64,000 bases of DNA from the NCBI RefSeq assembly GCF_030123105.1, contig NZ_CP126095.1:2728001-2792000 (forward strand), in the 5' to 3' direction. Shown piece by piece: positions 33,187-40,954 of this stretch. The first letter of the stretch is position 1, and every line of letters starts with the position of its first letter. Position numbers and translations under genes: made by a program. The notes beneath the pieces were generated by a model. It was not told the DNA's origin. It saw only the letters and a list, made by a program, of their open reading frames with translations, and searched no databases. Origin of the DNA: Paenibacillus sp. G2S3 (GTDB lineage Bacteria > Bacillota > Bacilli > Paenibacillales > Paenibacillaceae).

Positions 33187-35117
33187 ACCAGTTATCAGCG
33201 GAAGCGTTAGAGGTCTTAAAGCGATTATGTGCTGCTTACGCGGCCCAGCCCTTTGACGAAGGGAAAGAAGAGCGTTTGCGCCCTACGACGCTCTGTCGGG
33301 CAGAGCAAAAGCTTGCAATGAATGAACTGCGGCGCGCGGGGCTGTTAACTGCAAGGCATAAAATATTGGGGGAAAAGCTGTACCAGATTCCGGTTGAACA
33401 GCTATCAGCGCTAGAACAAGAATTCTTCCCTTACCAACCAAAGTTCTTAGAGGGTTATTCAGTGAATCTATCCATGGAGGCGGGAGCTGGACTGACAGTA
33501 GATTTGTTTCGGGCTTTGCTGTTCACTGCTCGTGAAGGCTTGCCTTTGACCGCTAAGGGAATTATTTATAAAAAAAATCTAAATCGCTTAGCGGCTCAGC
33601 TTTCTTTTCAGGAAGAACATTTACTGGGGCTCTCAATGGGCAGTCCTTCGGATGAAATGAATGAACTGCCAGCAGCTCTTATGGTAGATATCATGTTGTG
33701 TCTTGGGCTTATTACCAGACTAAAAACAGGCTATAGACTTGACCAGGATATGCTGGAACGTTGGTTGCAACTACCTGAGGCAAGGATGACTGACATCCTG
33801 TATGGGATTGCGATTCATCGCTTTGGAAGCATGGGGCCTGCCGATCAGCATTTTCGTTATTTGATATCTAGCACTTCTATTGTACCAGAGAAATGGCTGG
33901 AATTGCCTGAGCTTCTGGACTGGATGGGAGATATGAATTTAACCGGAAACGTCGCTCGAAATGAGCTGGAACAATCAAGCTTGCACTGGCTTCGTTGTCT
34001 AACAGGCTTTGGGTGGTGCGAACTGGGGAGCACGCCTGAGGGTATTCAGTGTTTTCGCTGGACGGCTGCAAAACCAAAGCTGATGTCGGGTAGTGTGTCT
34101 TTCTCTGATTCAATGGCAGAGAATTCGAATGTGCAATTTATTGTGCAGCCTGATTTTGAAGTCCTGATTCCACCGGAGGTATCCTATATTGTTCGCTGGA
34201 CTTTAGCTGAATGCGCTGAACTACTGCAAACGGATACGATGTGGAGCTTTCGACTGACTCGTGAGATGCTTGTACATGCATCAGAGCGAGGGATGCCTCC
34301 ACAAGAAGCGATAGCTTGGATAAGAGATCATGCACTGGGTGGTCTGCCCTCTGTGGTGGAGCTGTCTTTAGAGCAATGGGGAAAAAGCATTGGCCGAACC
34401 TCACTCTCCGAAGTGATTTTGCTGACTTGCCAGAAGGAAGAGGATGGAGCGGCTATCGCAGCTCATCCGCGTCTGCAAGATAGCCTTAAGCGTATCGGCC
34501 CGCTTCATTTCCTTGTATCTCCAGAGTCTGTGGAGCAGATGCGCAAGGAGTTGTTCTTAGCAGGATTGGCTCCTTCTAGGATGATTGGAGGACGTGAGGA
34601 GGAGGAAGCTGACGCTGTTTGGACTTCATTGCATCAAGAAGTAGAAACTGAGCAAGAAATGTATTCACTCCCAGCACTAAATGCTGAACTAAGGCTGCTT
34701 CACAGCGGGAATCCATTTTTAAACTTACCTGTTATTTCTCCTGAGCAGGAGGAGGATATCTTATTAGGTGGAGAAAATATACCACAGATCTGGAGTAAGG
34801 AATGGCGCCATTATCATAGCTCAACCGCTCAGAAAGTAATGGAGCAAGGGTTGAGATGGGGAATTAAGGTGCGTTTTTCCTTAAACGACCAAATGTTGGA
34901 TTTCATCCCCTCCCGAATAAAAGGGAATCCTTGGACAGTGGCAGGGCATCTGCTGTATAACGATGGTGAAAAGGTTGAAGAAATAGAGCTGACCCCTGAA
35001 GACTGGAAGGAAATGAAGTTAGTTATTCCCAAAAGGCGAAGAAATTCCTCTTCTGCTGAAGCGAGTGATTATGGTATGATAGAAAAGTCTACTGAATTCG
35101 GTAGAACATTAACGTAG
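33183..35117 (+). CDS. Helicase-associated domain protein, partner of the XPB helicase
   Basis: A 644-aa protein with no enzymatic motif that I can see. The region at about 315-415 (VQFIVQPDFEVLIPPE onwards, then TREMLVHASERGMPPQEAIAWI) resembles the XPB/Ssl2-like helicase C-terminal family (Helicase_C_3). The N-terminal half is helical and winged-helix-like (LRRAGLLTARHKILG). The first codon is TTG, overlapping the helicase stop, so both are made from one mRNA in coupled fashion. In actinobacteria a similar large protein is encoded beside XPB. A DNA-binding or helicase-regulating role is inferred. Confidence 0.75.
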   Translation: MNQLSAEALEVLKRLCAAYAAQPFDEGKEERLRPTTLCRAEQKLAMNELRRAGLLTARHKILGEKLYQIPVEQLSALEQEFFPYQPKFLEGYSVNLSMEAGAGLTVDLFRALLFTAREGLPLTAKGIIYKKNLNRLAAQLSFQEEHLLGLSMGSPSDEMNELPAALMVDIMLCLGLITRLKTGYRLDQDMLERWLQLPEARMTDILYGIAIHRFGSMGPADQHFRYLISSTSIVPEKWLELPELLDWMGDMNLTGNVARNELEQSSLHWLRCLTGFGWCELGSTPEGIQCFRWTAAKPKLMSGSVSFSDSMAENSNVQFIVQPDFEVLIPPEVSYIVRWTLAECAELLQTDTMWSFRLTREMLVHASERGMPPQEAIAWIRDHALGGLPSVVELSLEQWGKSIGRTSLSEVILLTCQKEEDGAAIAAHPRLQDSLKRIGPLHFLVSPESVEQMRKELFLAGLAPSRMIGGREEEEADAVWTSLHQEVETEQEMYSLPALNAELRLLHSGNPFLNLPVISPEQEEDILLGGENIPQIWSKEWRHYHSSTAQKVMEQGLRWGIKVRFSLNDQMLDFIPSRIKGNPWTVAGHLLYNDGEKVEEIELTPEDWKEMKLVIPKRRRNSSSAEASDYGMIEKSTEFGRTLT

Positions 35118-35132
35118 AAAAGAGCTGAGTTC

Positions 35133-35570
35133 ATGAGCGTAGCGGAATTAAATACGGTCGATATGGCTGAAGTGCTGACATACGCCTATGAATTAGGCGA
35201 TATGATTAATCAATCCGCCGAAGTGTCGGATTACTTATACTGGAAAGGACGGGTTGATTCGAACCCAGAAATTCAGGCCATGGTCAAACAACTTCAAGCC
35301 AAGAAGGAGTTGTTTGAAGAAACACAACGATTCGGACATTTTCATCCGAACTATCATTCAGCGAAGGATGAGGTTTCGGCAGTAGAAGCGGAATTGGAGA
35401 AGTTTGAAGAGGTCGCTCTTTTTAAGCAGGCGGAGAAGACTCTTGATGACATTCTGCATTCCATGTCGGAAGCGATTGCTTTTTCAGTATCGGATAGCAT
35501 TAAAGTACCGAGCAATGATCCTTCCCCTAAAGGTGGATGCGGTAGCGGGGGAAAATGCTCCTGCGGATAA
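35133..35570 (+). CDS. ylbF: YlbF/YmcA family regulator
   Basis: A 145-aa helical protein of the com_ylbF family. YlbF forms a complex with YmcA and YaaT that in Bacillus affects RNase Y-dependent mRNA processing, competence, biofilm formation and sporulation. Seen are the helical core (DYLYWKGRVDSNPEIQAMVK, FGHFHPNYHSAKDEV) and a C-terminal glycine-cysteine tail GGCGSGGKCSCG with Cys136, Cys142 and Cys144. Those residues are candidates for the Fe-S cluster reported for the complex. It lies 15 bases after the helicase partner gene and just before ylbG, matching the Bacillus order. Confidence 0.88.
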   Translation: MSVAELNTVDMAEVLTYAYELGDMINQSAEVSDYLYWKGRVDSNPEIQAMVKQLQAKKELFEETQRFGHFHPNYHSAKDEVSAVEAELEKFEEVALFKQAEKTLDDILHSMSEAIAFSVSDSIKVPSNDPSPKGGCGSGGKCSCG

Positions 35571-35610
35571 GCTTCCCTTGGGATTTAGAGAGAGAAAGGC
35601 GGTTTAGCTT

Positions 35611-35874
35611 ATGTTTGCGGAACGGACAGGGTACATCATTTGGGTAAGTGACGTTAAAGCGGCACGTAACCTTGAGAAATACGGAACATTACATTATGTT
35701 TCTCGGAAAATGCATTATGCTGTGATGTATGTAAATGCAGAACGTGCCGAGGAAGTTATGAAGAATGTCCGCAGACTCTCCTACGTTCGTAAGATCGAAA
35801 GATCCTATCGTAACGAAATTAAGACAGAGTATACCAGTAATGGGCCGGACAAGTCCCGTAATTACGGTATGTAA
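35611..35874 (+). CDS. ylbG: YlbG family protein (DUF2129)
   Basis: An 87-aa cytoplasmic protein of unknown function. It begins RTGYIIWVSDVKAARNLEKYG and continues LHYVSRKMHYAVMYVNAE, typical of DUF2129, whose members follow ylbF in Bacillales. GAGAGAAAGG lies upstream of the ATG. It is the last gene before a strong terminator, so ylbF and ylbG are probably at the end of one transcript that may include the XPB pair. Confidence 0.88.
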   Translation: MFAERTGYIIWVSDVKAARNLEKYGTLHYVSRKMHYAVMYVNAERAEEVMKNVRRLSYVRKIERSYRNEIKTEYTSNGPDKSRNYGM

Positions 35875-35886
35875 TTTTTGGAGATG

Positions 35887-35918
35887 AACAGGTGCTTAAG
35901 CAGCGCCTGTTTTTTTAT
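35887..35918 (+). terminator. Terminator after ylbG
   Basis: AACAGGTGC (35887-35895) pairs with GCGCCTGTT (35903-35911) with one G-U pair and continues into T. Confidence 0.85.
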
Positions 35919-36035
35919 GCGCAGATCTCGAGTAAACGCGGTTTCTCGCGTGGGCTGGAACTTGTACAACTTTCAGCAATGAGGTAAGATGACAACATTA
36001 AGTACATACAAAGACCCTTATGGTGGAGTGTGATG

Positions 36036-36476
36036 ATGATGCGCAACAAAGGGACGGATTGGCCCAGCACTTACGAGCCCTTCCACATCATGCTGAACGA
36101 CTACAGGGTCGCTGACATCGTTATAACAAATCATGCGAAGCGTCGTTATTTGGACCGGATCAGTATAGGTGTAAGCAATGACGAAGAGGTCGCCGCATGG
36201 ATGTGGCAGTGCCTGATGCAGAATCGGCTCAAGCCCTTTTCAGACAGTGATTTTAACGCGTATTTAATTGACGATGACTCTGTAGTAATCGCTGAGTTTA
36301 CCGAATTGACAGGTGAAAAAGATATTTCAGGTCAGCCATTATATTCTATGATCATCGTTACGTTTCTTGGGAGAATCTCTGTGACACCACAGTTGAGAGA
36401 TTTAAAGACTTACTTTTCACTGCTGCGCAATTCCCGCCGCACTAAGCTAAGGAAGAAGAAGCGTAAACGCAAATAG
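36036..36476 (+). CDS. Unrecognised small protein with basic C-terminus
   Basis: About 146 aa. I do not recognise the family. The core has DIVITNHAKRRYLDRI at about 28-43 and a beta-rich stretch (FNAYLIDDDSVVIAEF, LYSMIIVTFLGRISV). The last 16 residues are almost all Lys and Arg, suggesting nucleic-acid or membrane contact. Four overlapping start codons (GTG 36030, ATG 36033, 36036 and 36039) follow GGTGGAG at 36022-36028; 36036 gives the best spacing. It is flanked by terminators on both sides and is therefore monocistronic. Confidence 0.6.
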   Translation: MMRNKGTDWPSTYEPFHIMLNDYRVADIVITNHAKRRYLDRISIGVSNDEEVAAWMWQCLMQNRLKPFSDSDFNAYLIDDDSVVIAEFTELTGEKDISGQPLYSMIIVTFLGRISVTPQLRDLKTYFSLLRNSRRTKLRKKKRKRK

Positions 36477-36498
36477 TGTATAAAAAACGGACAGGAGG

Positions 36499-36526
36499 CA
36501 TGCGGCGATGGCTGCATGTCCTTTTT
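36499..36526 (+). terminator. Terminator after the unknown gene
   Basis: CATGCGGC (36499-36506) pairs with GCTGCATG (36511-36518) around GATG, followed by TCCTTTTT. A degenerate AT-rich half of the bipartite repeat (36526-36575) follows immediately. Confidence 0.7.
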
Positions 36527-36606
36527 GAAAATATAAGAAAGAAAAAGCTTTAAACCATACATAATCCTTAAGTTTCCTCTACAGATAGCACAAGGAGTTG
36601 CAGAGC

Positions 36607-37506
36607 ATGAACTTTCATCAATTACATATCTTTTATACGGTCTTAGAGCGGGGGAGCTTCTCGGCAGCGGCGCAGACACTGCATATGACTCAACCAGCAG
36701 TGACCATGCAAGTACAAGCGCTAGAGGATTATTTTGGAACCAAGCTCTTCAATCGTTCTACCAAAAAAATCGTGCTCTCTGAAGCAGGGCGTACTCTAAT
36801 GCCATACGCATTGCGCAGTATTCAATTGATGCGTGAGACAGATCAAGCGATGTCGGCGTTTACACATATGTTGGAGGGGCGCTTACAGCTTGGAGCAAGT
36901 CTTACCATTGGGGAATATGTGCTGCCACGGCTGTTAGGTCCTTTTGGGAAGCAATATCCAAACATTTCAATCATGATGAAAGTCATGAATACCTCGCAAA
37001 TTATGGAGGAAATCCTAAAGCATCAATTGAATTTCGGTTTAATCGAAGCGCCGGTGACACATCCTGATATGGTGATTGAGCCAGTGATGGGGGATGAGCT
37101 GAAGTTGATTGTGCCCCATGATCATCCGCTGGCAGAGCAGCAAGAGGTTACTCTGGAAGACGTGCTTAAGCATCCTTTCGTATTGCGTGAGCAGGGTTCA
37201 GGAACACGGAGTGTTATGGAAGAGCAGCTGTTCTCGAAGGGGCTTGATCCGGGAACGATGAAAGTAGTGATGGAGCTTGGTAGTACGGGAGCTGTGAAGT
37301 CGGCAGTGGAGGCTGGACTTGGGATTACAATCATCTCGACCTCTTCTGTAAAGCATGAGGTGGCGCTTGGACTTCTGAAAATCGTGAATATCTCGGATGC
37401 CTCATTTAAAAGACAGTTCTACGCTATTCATTTAAAATCGACACTCTTGCCGATTTCTGCAGTGACATTTCTGACTTTTTTGCGCGAGCATTCGAATGAT
37501 AACTAA
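36607..37506 (+). CDS. LysR-family transcriptional regulator (CysL/YwfK-like)
   Basis: A 299-aa LysR protein. The N-terminal winged helix (FHQLHIFYTVLERGSFSAAA, MTQPAVTMQVQALE) is followed by the inducer-binding domain starting with GRLQLGASLTIGEYVLPRLL. That segment and the EQGSGTR region resemble the CysL/YwfK subfamily, which controls sulfite reductase genes, but no sulfur gene adjoins it, so the target is unknown. ATG 36607 lies nine bases after AAGGAG; an upstream TTG overlaps the site. A PHP gene follows 54 bases later on the same strand. Confidence 0.85.
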   Translation: MNFHQLHIFYTVLERGSFSAAAQTLHMTQPAVTMQVQALEDYFGTKLFNRSTKKIVLSEAGRTLMPYALRSIQLMRETDQAMSAFTHMLEGRLQLGASLTIGEYVLPRLLGPFGKQYPNISIMMKVMNTSQIMEEILKHQLNFGLIEAPVTHPDMVIEPVMGDELKLIVPHDHPLAEQQEVTLEDVLKHPFVLREQGSGTRSVMEEQLFSKGLDPGTMKVVMELGSTGAVKSAVEAGLGITIISTSSVKHEVALGLLKIVNISDASFKRQFYAIHLKSTLLPISAVTFLTFLREHSNDN

Positions 37507-37560
37507 AGCTTGATTGACTAAAAAATGGAAACTTAGAAACTAGTGTTAGAGGTGATAGAA

Positions 37561-38487
37561 ATGGAGAATGAAACTAGACTAGAAGCACTGAAGGGCGACA
37601 GATCGGAGCATGTTGGAGTCGGACGATGTGATCTCCATACGCATACTCAAGCCTCTGACGGTATGCAGCCGCCGGAGGAAAATGTACGTCTCGCTAAAGA
37701 GAAGGGACTAACCGCTGTTGCCATTACGGATCATGATACTGTGGCTGGTGTGAAGGAAGCTCTCGAAGCAGGAGAGAAGTACGGAATTACTGTTGTACCG
37801 GGTGTAGAGATCAGCACTCGTGCTGGTGGAAAAGATATTCACGTCCTTGGTTACTTCGTAGATCCAGCAAATGAATTGTTTCTAGCCCGCTTGGAAGGTC
37901 TAAGAGATACCCGGGCACTTAGGAATGAGGCAATCATCTCTAAGTTGCGTGGGCTTGGGATTGAGATTACGCTTGAGGCAGTTGTCGCGGGGATTGGACG
38001 GGAACTGAAGCCTGATGAGAGTATCGGTCGGCCACATATTGCTGATGAGTTGGTTCGTCTTGGAGTAGCTACGGATATGAGAGATGCGTTTAATAAGTAT
38101 TTAGCCGAAGGTGCAGCAGCTTACGTGTCACCCCCACGTATCATGCCCGAGGAAGCCTGTGACTGGATTATCGAGGCAGGTGGATCTCCAGTTTTGGCGC
38201 ATCCAGTCCTATATGGTGACGATCAGTTGGTACGAGGGATTTTGGAGAGGGGTACTTTTAAAGGGATTGAGGTCTATCATTCGGATCACGAACACGCTGA
38301 TTCAGAGCGTTACCTAACCATGGCTGAAGAGTATGGTTTGATTATAACTGGTGGCTCGGATTTTCATGGTGCCCGCCAAGGTGTTATATTTCATGGAGAT
38401 ATCGGTAGTGTTACGGTTTCTGCTAATGTGCTGGAACAGTTGAAGAAGGTTGCTGAAATGCTGTTCAAATCAAAAAGTGATTTTTAG
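37561..38487 (+). CDS. PHP-domain phosphoesterase (YciV/RNase AM-like)
   Basis: A 308-aa metal-dependent phosphoesterase. The PHP motifs are DLHTHTQASDG (about 29-39), ITDHDT, GVEIS, the downstream RPHIA, AHPVLY and SDFHG. Together they supply the histidines and aspartates of a trinuclear metal site. Relatives hydrolyse 3',5'-bisphosphonucleotides or trim RNA 5' ends. GAGGTGA precedes ATG 37561; the open frame extends six codons upstream without a site. The last codons (Ser-Asp-Phe-stop) lie inside the dispersed four-palindrome element, so the C-terminus may have been changed by the repeat. Confidence 0.85.
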   Translation: MENETRLEALKGDRSEHVGVGRCDLHTHTQASDGMQPPEENVRLAKEKGLTAVAITDHDTVAGVKEALEAGEKYGITVVPGVEISTRAGGKDIHVLGYFVDPANELFLARLEGLRDTRALRNEAIISKLRGLGIEITLEAVVAGIGRELKPDESIGRPHIADELVRLGVATDMRDAFNKYLAEGAAAYVSPPRIMPEEACDWIIEAGGSPVLAHPVLYGDDQLVRGILERGTFKGIEVYHSDHEHADSERYLTMAEEYGLIITGGSDFHGARQGVIFHGDIGSVTVSANVLEQLKKVAEMLFKSKSDF

Positions 38488-38676
38488 CTTTAGATTGTAC
38501 TTTGTGCAATAGAATCTTCGTTGAAGCTTGAAAAAAACAAGTCTATTGCACTTTGTGCAATGAAAAAGAGGAATGATCCCTCGAACGAGCGATTTTGAGG
38601 ATTTCTATTGCACGAAGTGCAATCAAAATCATTTAGCGCCAAAACTAAGTTCATTCTGTTGCACATCTTACACTAG
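38476..38676 (+). repeat. Four-palindrome dispersed element, copy 3
   Basis: Near-palindromes ATTGTACTTTGTGCAAT, ATTGCACTTTGTGCAAT, ATTGCACGAAGTGCAAT and a degenerate fourth start at 38494, 38545, 38607 and 38658, with spacings 51, 62 and 51 exactly as in copies 1 and 2, which are 34 kb away. The second and third are perfect inverted repeats around three bases. The element covers the stop codon of the PHP gene. Confidence 0.82.
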
Positions 38677-38724
38677 AATATCTTCATGAGTAATTAAAGG
38701 TCTTATATTATTGCAGAATACAAA

Positions 38725-38766
38725 AACCGGCTGTCATCCACACATGGACGACAGCCGGTTCTTTTT
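38725..38766. terminator. Bidirectional terminator between the PHP gene and rqcH
   Basis: AACCGGCTGTCATCCA (38725-38740) pairs with TGGACGACAGCCGGTT (38745-38760) with one mismatch. CTTTTTG lies on the right and CAAAAA on the left, so it suits both converging genes. Confidence 0.88.
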
Positions 38767-38771
38767 GTTAT

Positions 38772-40661
38772 TTAGCTTCTCAACGTATTTGGAAGACTCT
38801 TAATGCGATCTTCATCTGGCGTGACAAACAACGTCTTCTGATGATCATAGATCACAAATCCGGGTTTGGAGCCACTCGGTTTGCGGACATGGCGGATCAG
38901 CGTGCAGTCTACAGGTACACTGCTTGACTGCTTCGCTTGACTGAAATAAGCGGCCAGCTGCGCTGCTTCTTCCAGTGTGGCATCTCCAAACTCCTCGCTT
39001 CGGATGACAACGTGAGAACCAGGGATATCCTTGGTATGTAGCCAAGTATCATTAGGTGAAGCCAGTCGATTGGTGACGTATTCGTTCTGTAAATTGTTTT
39101 TTCCGACATAAATGTCGATGCCTTCAGACGAGGTGAAGACCTGCAATGTAGGTCTGGTTGCTTTTTTCTTTTTCTTGCCTTTTTTACTTCGGTCGCGCAG
39201 GTATCCTTGACTTACAAGCTCATCGCGGATTTCCTCAATATCATTCAGTGAAGCATGGGCAAGCTGCTGAAGCAAACTTTCCATGTAGGATATTTCCTCA
39301 TGGGTCTTAATCAATTGCTCATTAATTACAAGAAGGCTGTTTTTATATTTGTTGTACTTTTTAAAATAACGTTGTGCATTATCCGATGGGCTTAATAAAG
39401 GGTCAAGGGGGATGACCATTTCTGCCTGATTTTCGTCATAATAATTGACCAATGAAGCTTGCTTATCTCCTTTGGATACGGCATGTAAAGACGCAAATAG
39501 CAACTCACCCCAAATGCGGTAACGATCTGCGTCCTGAGCTTCGTCCAGATCTTTTTGTAGATTGGCAAGCTTCTTGACGTTTTTGCTACGTTCGTTGCTC
39601 AGGAAACGGATCAGATCACTTACCCGTTGCTTCACCGTATCTCGTTCGGCTTTATCCCCGTAATAATCCTCCATACACTCACTAATCGTGTTATATTGCT
39701 TCGTATTTTCACCCAATAGAGATAACGGAATTGCGGAAAATATCATTTTCCCTTTCGCATTCGCACCTGAAACTGGAGAAAATTCGAAATCATGCACGGA
39801 TCCCATTACAGACTGGAAGGCTTCCCATAACTTTGTTGGGAATTCTGCTGTAGATTCCTGTGTATCACCTATCGCTAGGTCATTTCTGAGACGAAGAGCA
39901 ATCTCTCCGGCAACAAGTGGACTCATTCCGCTGAAGGCATGCACCATCCAGCCAATCGGGTCAGCTGATGGGGAAGGACCGCCTGAGCCGTCAGGCTTCT
40001 GCTCAACTTCTTCTTTTGTAATCAGGTTAGCGAGCTCACCTTCAATGATTTCTTCCGGTTCGGTTTCCTTCTCATCTTCTTCCAGTAGAGCGGATTCTTC
40101 AGCAGCTGAGATCAAATTGAGAAATCGTTCTTTGCCGATCTCCAGTGGGTTCAGCTTGTGTTGCTGTGGAGGCTCTGTGTAAGCGACGCCGGGCATTACG
40201 ATCCGGTAGCTACTGATCGAAGGAGTAACATGATGAATGCCGTCTATGATCGTTCCGGTGCTGAGATCTGTAAGGATGATATTACTATGCCGCCCCATGA
40301 GCTCTATGATGATCTTTTTGGCGGAGACGTCTCCAAGCTCATCTCTAGTCTTAACATTTATGTGAATAATTCGTTCCATGCCTACCTGAGTGATACTCTC
40401 GATAGTCCCACCTTCACAATGCTTACGCATGAGCATACAGAACATAGGTGCTTCGGATGGGTTTATGCTGCTTCGTTCTGTAAGATGCAGACGCGGATAT
40501 GTCGGATTAGCAGAGAGCAATAGCTTACCGCCGCCGCCGGCACCCCGCAGGTTAAAGATAAGATCGTGATTGTTCGGTTGATATATTTTGCCTATGCGCG
40601 CACCGATGAATGATTGCAGTTCGTGCACGATAGCTCGGGTAACAATGCCGTCTAATGCCAT
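38772..40661 (-). CDS. rqcH: NFACT-family ribosome quality control factor RqcH
   Basis: A 629-aa protein that binds obstructed 50S subunits and recruits alanyl-tRNA to add C-terminal alanine tails to stalled chains. Domain order is NFACT-N (1-180, MFCMLMRKHCEGG and MGRHSNIILTD), helix-hairpin-helix, a long coiled coil (about 350-490), a basic KKGKKKKKA linker, and NFACT-R (about 500-600, TWLHTKDIPGSHVVI). The position of the family's Asp-Arg pair reads Glu96-Arg97. It starts the Bacillus yloA-yloB order but is divergent from the ATPase gene here. The start ATG follows GGAGAG. Confidence 0.93.
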   Translation of the reverse strand: MALDGIVTRAIVHELQSFIGARIGKIYQPNNHDLIFNLRGAGGGGKLLLSANPTYPRLHLTERSSINPSEAPMFCMLMRKHCEGGTIESITQVGMERIIHINVKTRDELGDVSAKKIIIELMGRHSNIILTDLSTGTIIDGIHHVTPSISSYRIVMPGVAYTEPPQQHKLNPLEIGKERFLNLISAAEESALLEEDEKETEPEEIIEGELANLITKEEVEQKPDGSGGPSPSADPIGWMVHAFSGMSPLVAGEIALRLRNDLAIGDTQESTAEFPTKLWEAFQSVMGSVHDFEFSPVSGANAKGKMIFSAIPLSLLGENTKQYNTISECMEDYYGDKAERDTVKQRVSDLIRFLSNERSKNVKKLANLQKDLDEAQDADRYRIWGELLFASLHAVSKGDKQASLVNYYDENQAEMVIPLDPLLSPSDNAQRYFKKYNKYKNSLLVINEQLIKTHEEISYMESLLQQLAHASLNDIEEIRDELVSQGYLRDRSKKGKKKKKATRPTLQVFTSSEGIDIYVGKNNLQNEYVTNRLASPNDTWLHTKDIPGSHVVIRSEEFGDATLEEAAQLAAYFSQAKQSSSVPVDCTLIRHVRKPSGSKPGFVIYDHQKTLFVTPDEDRIKSLPNTLRS

Positions 40662-40695
40662 GATAAAGCTCTCCTGTCGACGTGAAATGAATTTT

Positions 40696-40798
40696 TAAAA
40701 ATATAAGAAAGTATAAGTTTCACATCATACTTTATATCTTATATTTCTTGTTTAAACGCTTACCGCCCTTATAAGAACACCGAAGACGTTTAAGCTTA
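40696..40798 (+). repeat. Dispersed bipartite repeat, copy C (most complete)
   Basis: The first half is an AT-rich dyad: AAATATAAGAAAGTAT against ATACTTT-atat-CTTATATTT, a 16-bp stem with a four-base bulge. The second half, TTTAAACGCTTACCGCCC and CCGAAGACGTTTAAG, forms an imperfect hairpin. It occupies most of the region between rqcH and the divergent Ca2+ ATPase gene, so any promoters there lie inside or beside it. Confidence 0.78.
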
Positions 40799-40954
40799 CC
40801 TCTCTATGATGCCATACTTTGGGACATTCGCGCAAAAGGGGAATTGGTTAGGCGGTGATATTATTGGACGACCTTGAATACACTTGGTCATGAACAGGTG
40901 GAAAAGCTGTGCGCCGCCGGAAGTCAAGAAACGACCGGGAGGGAAAGAAAAGTC

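Noticed and set aside
39688..40523. Long reading frames on the plus strand across rqcH
   Set aside because: They are antisense to a full, well-conserved gene, show no family resemblance and have no ribosome binding site.
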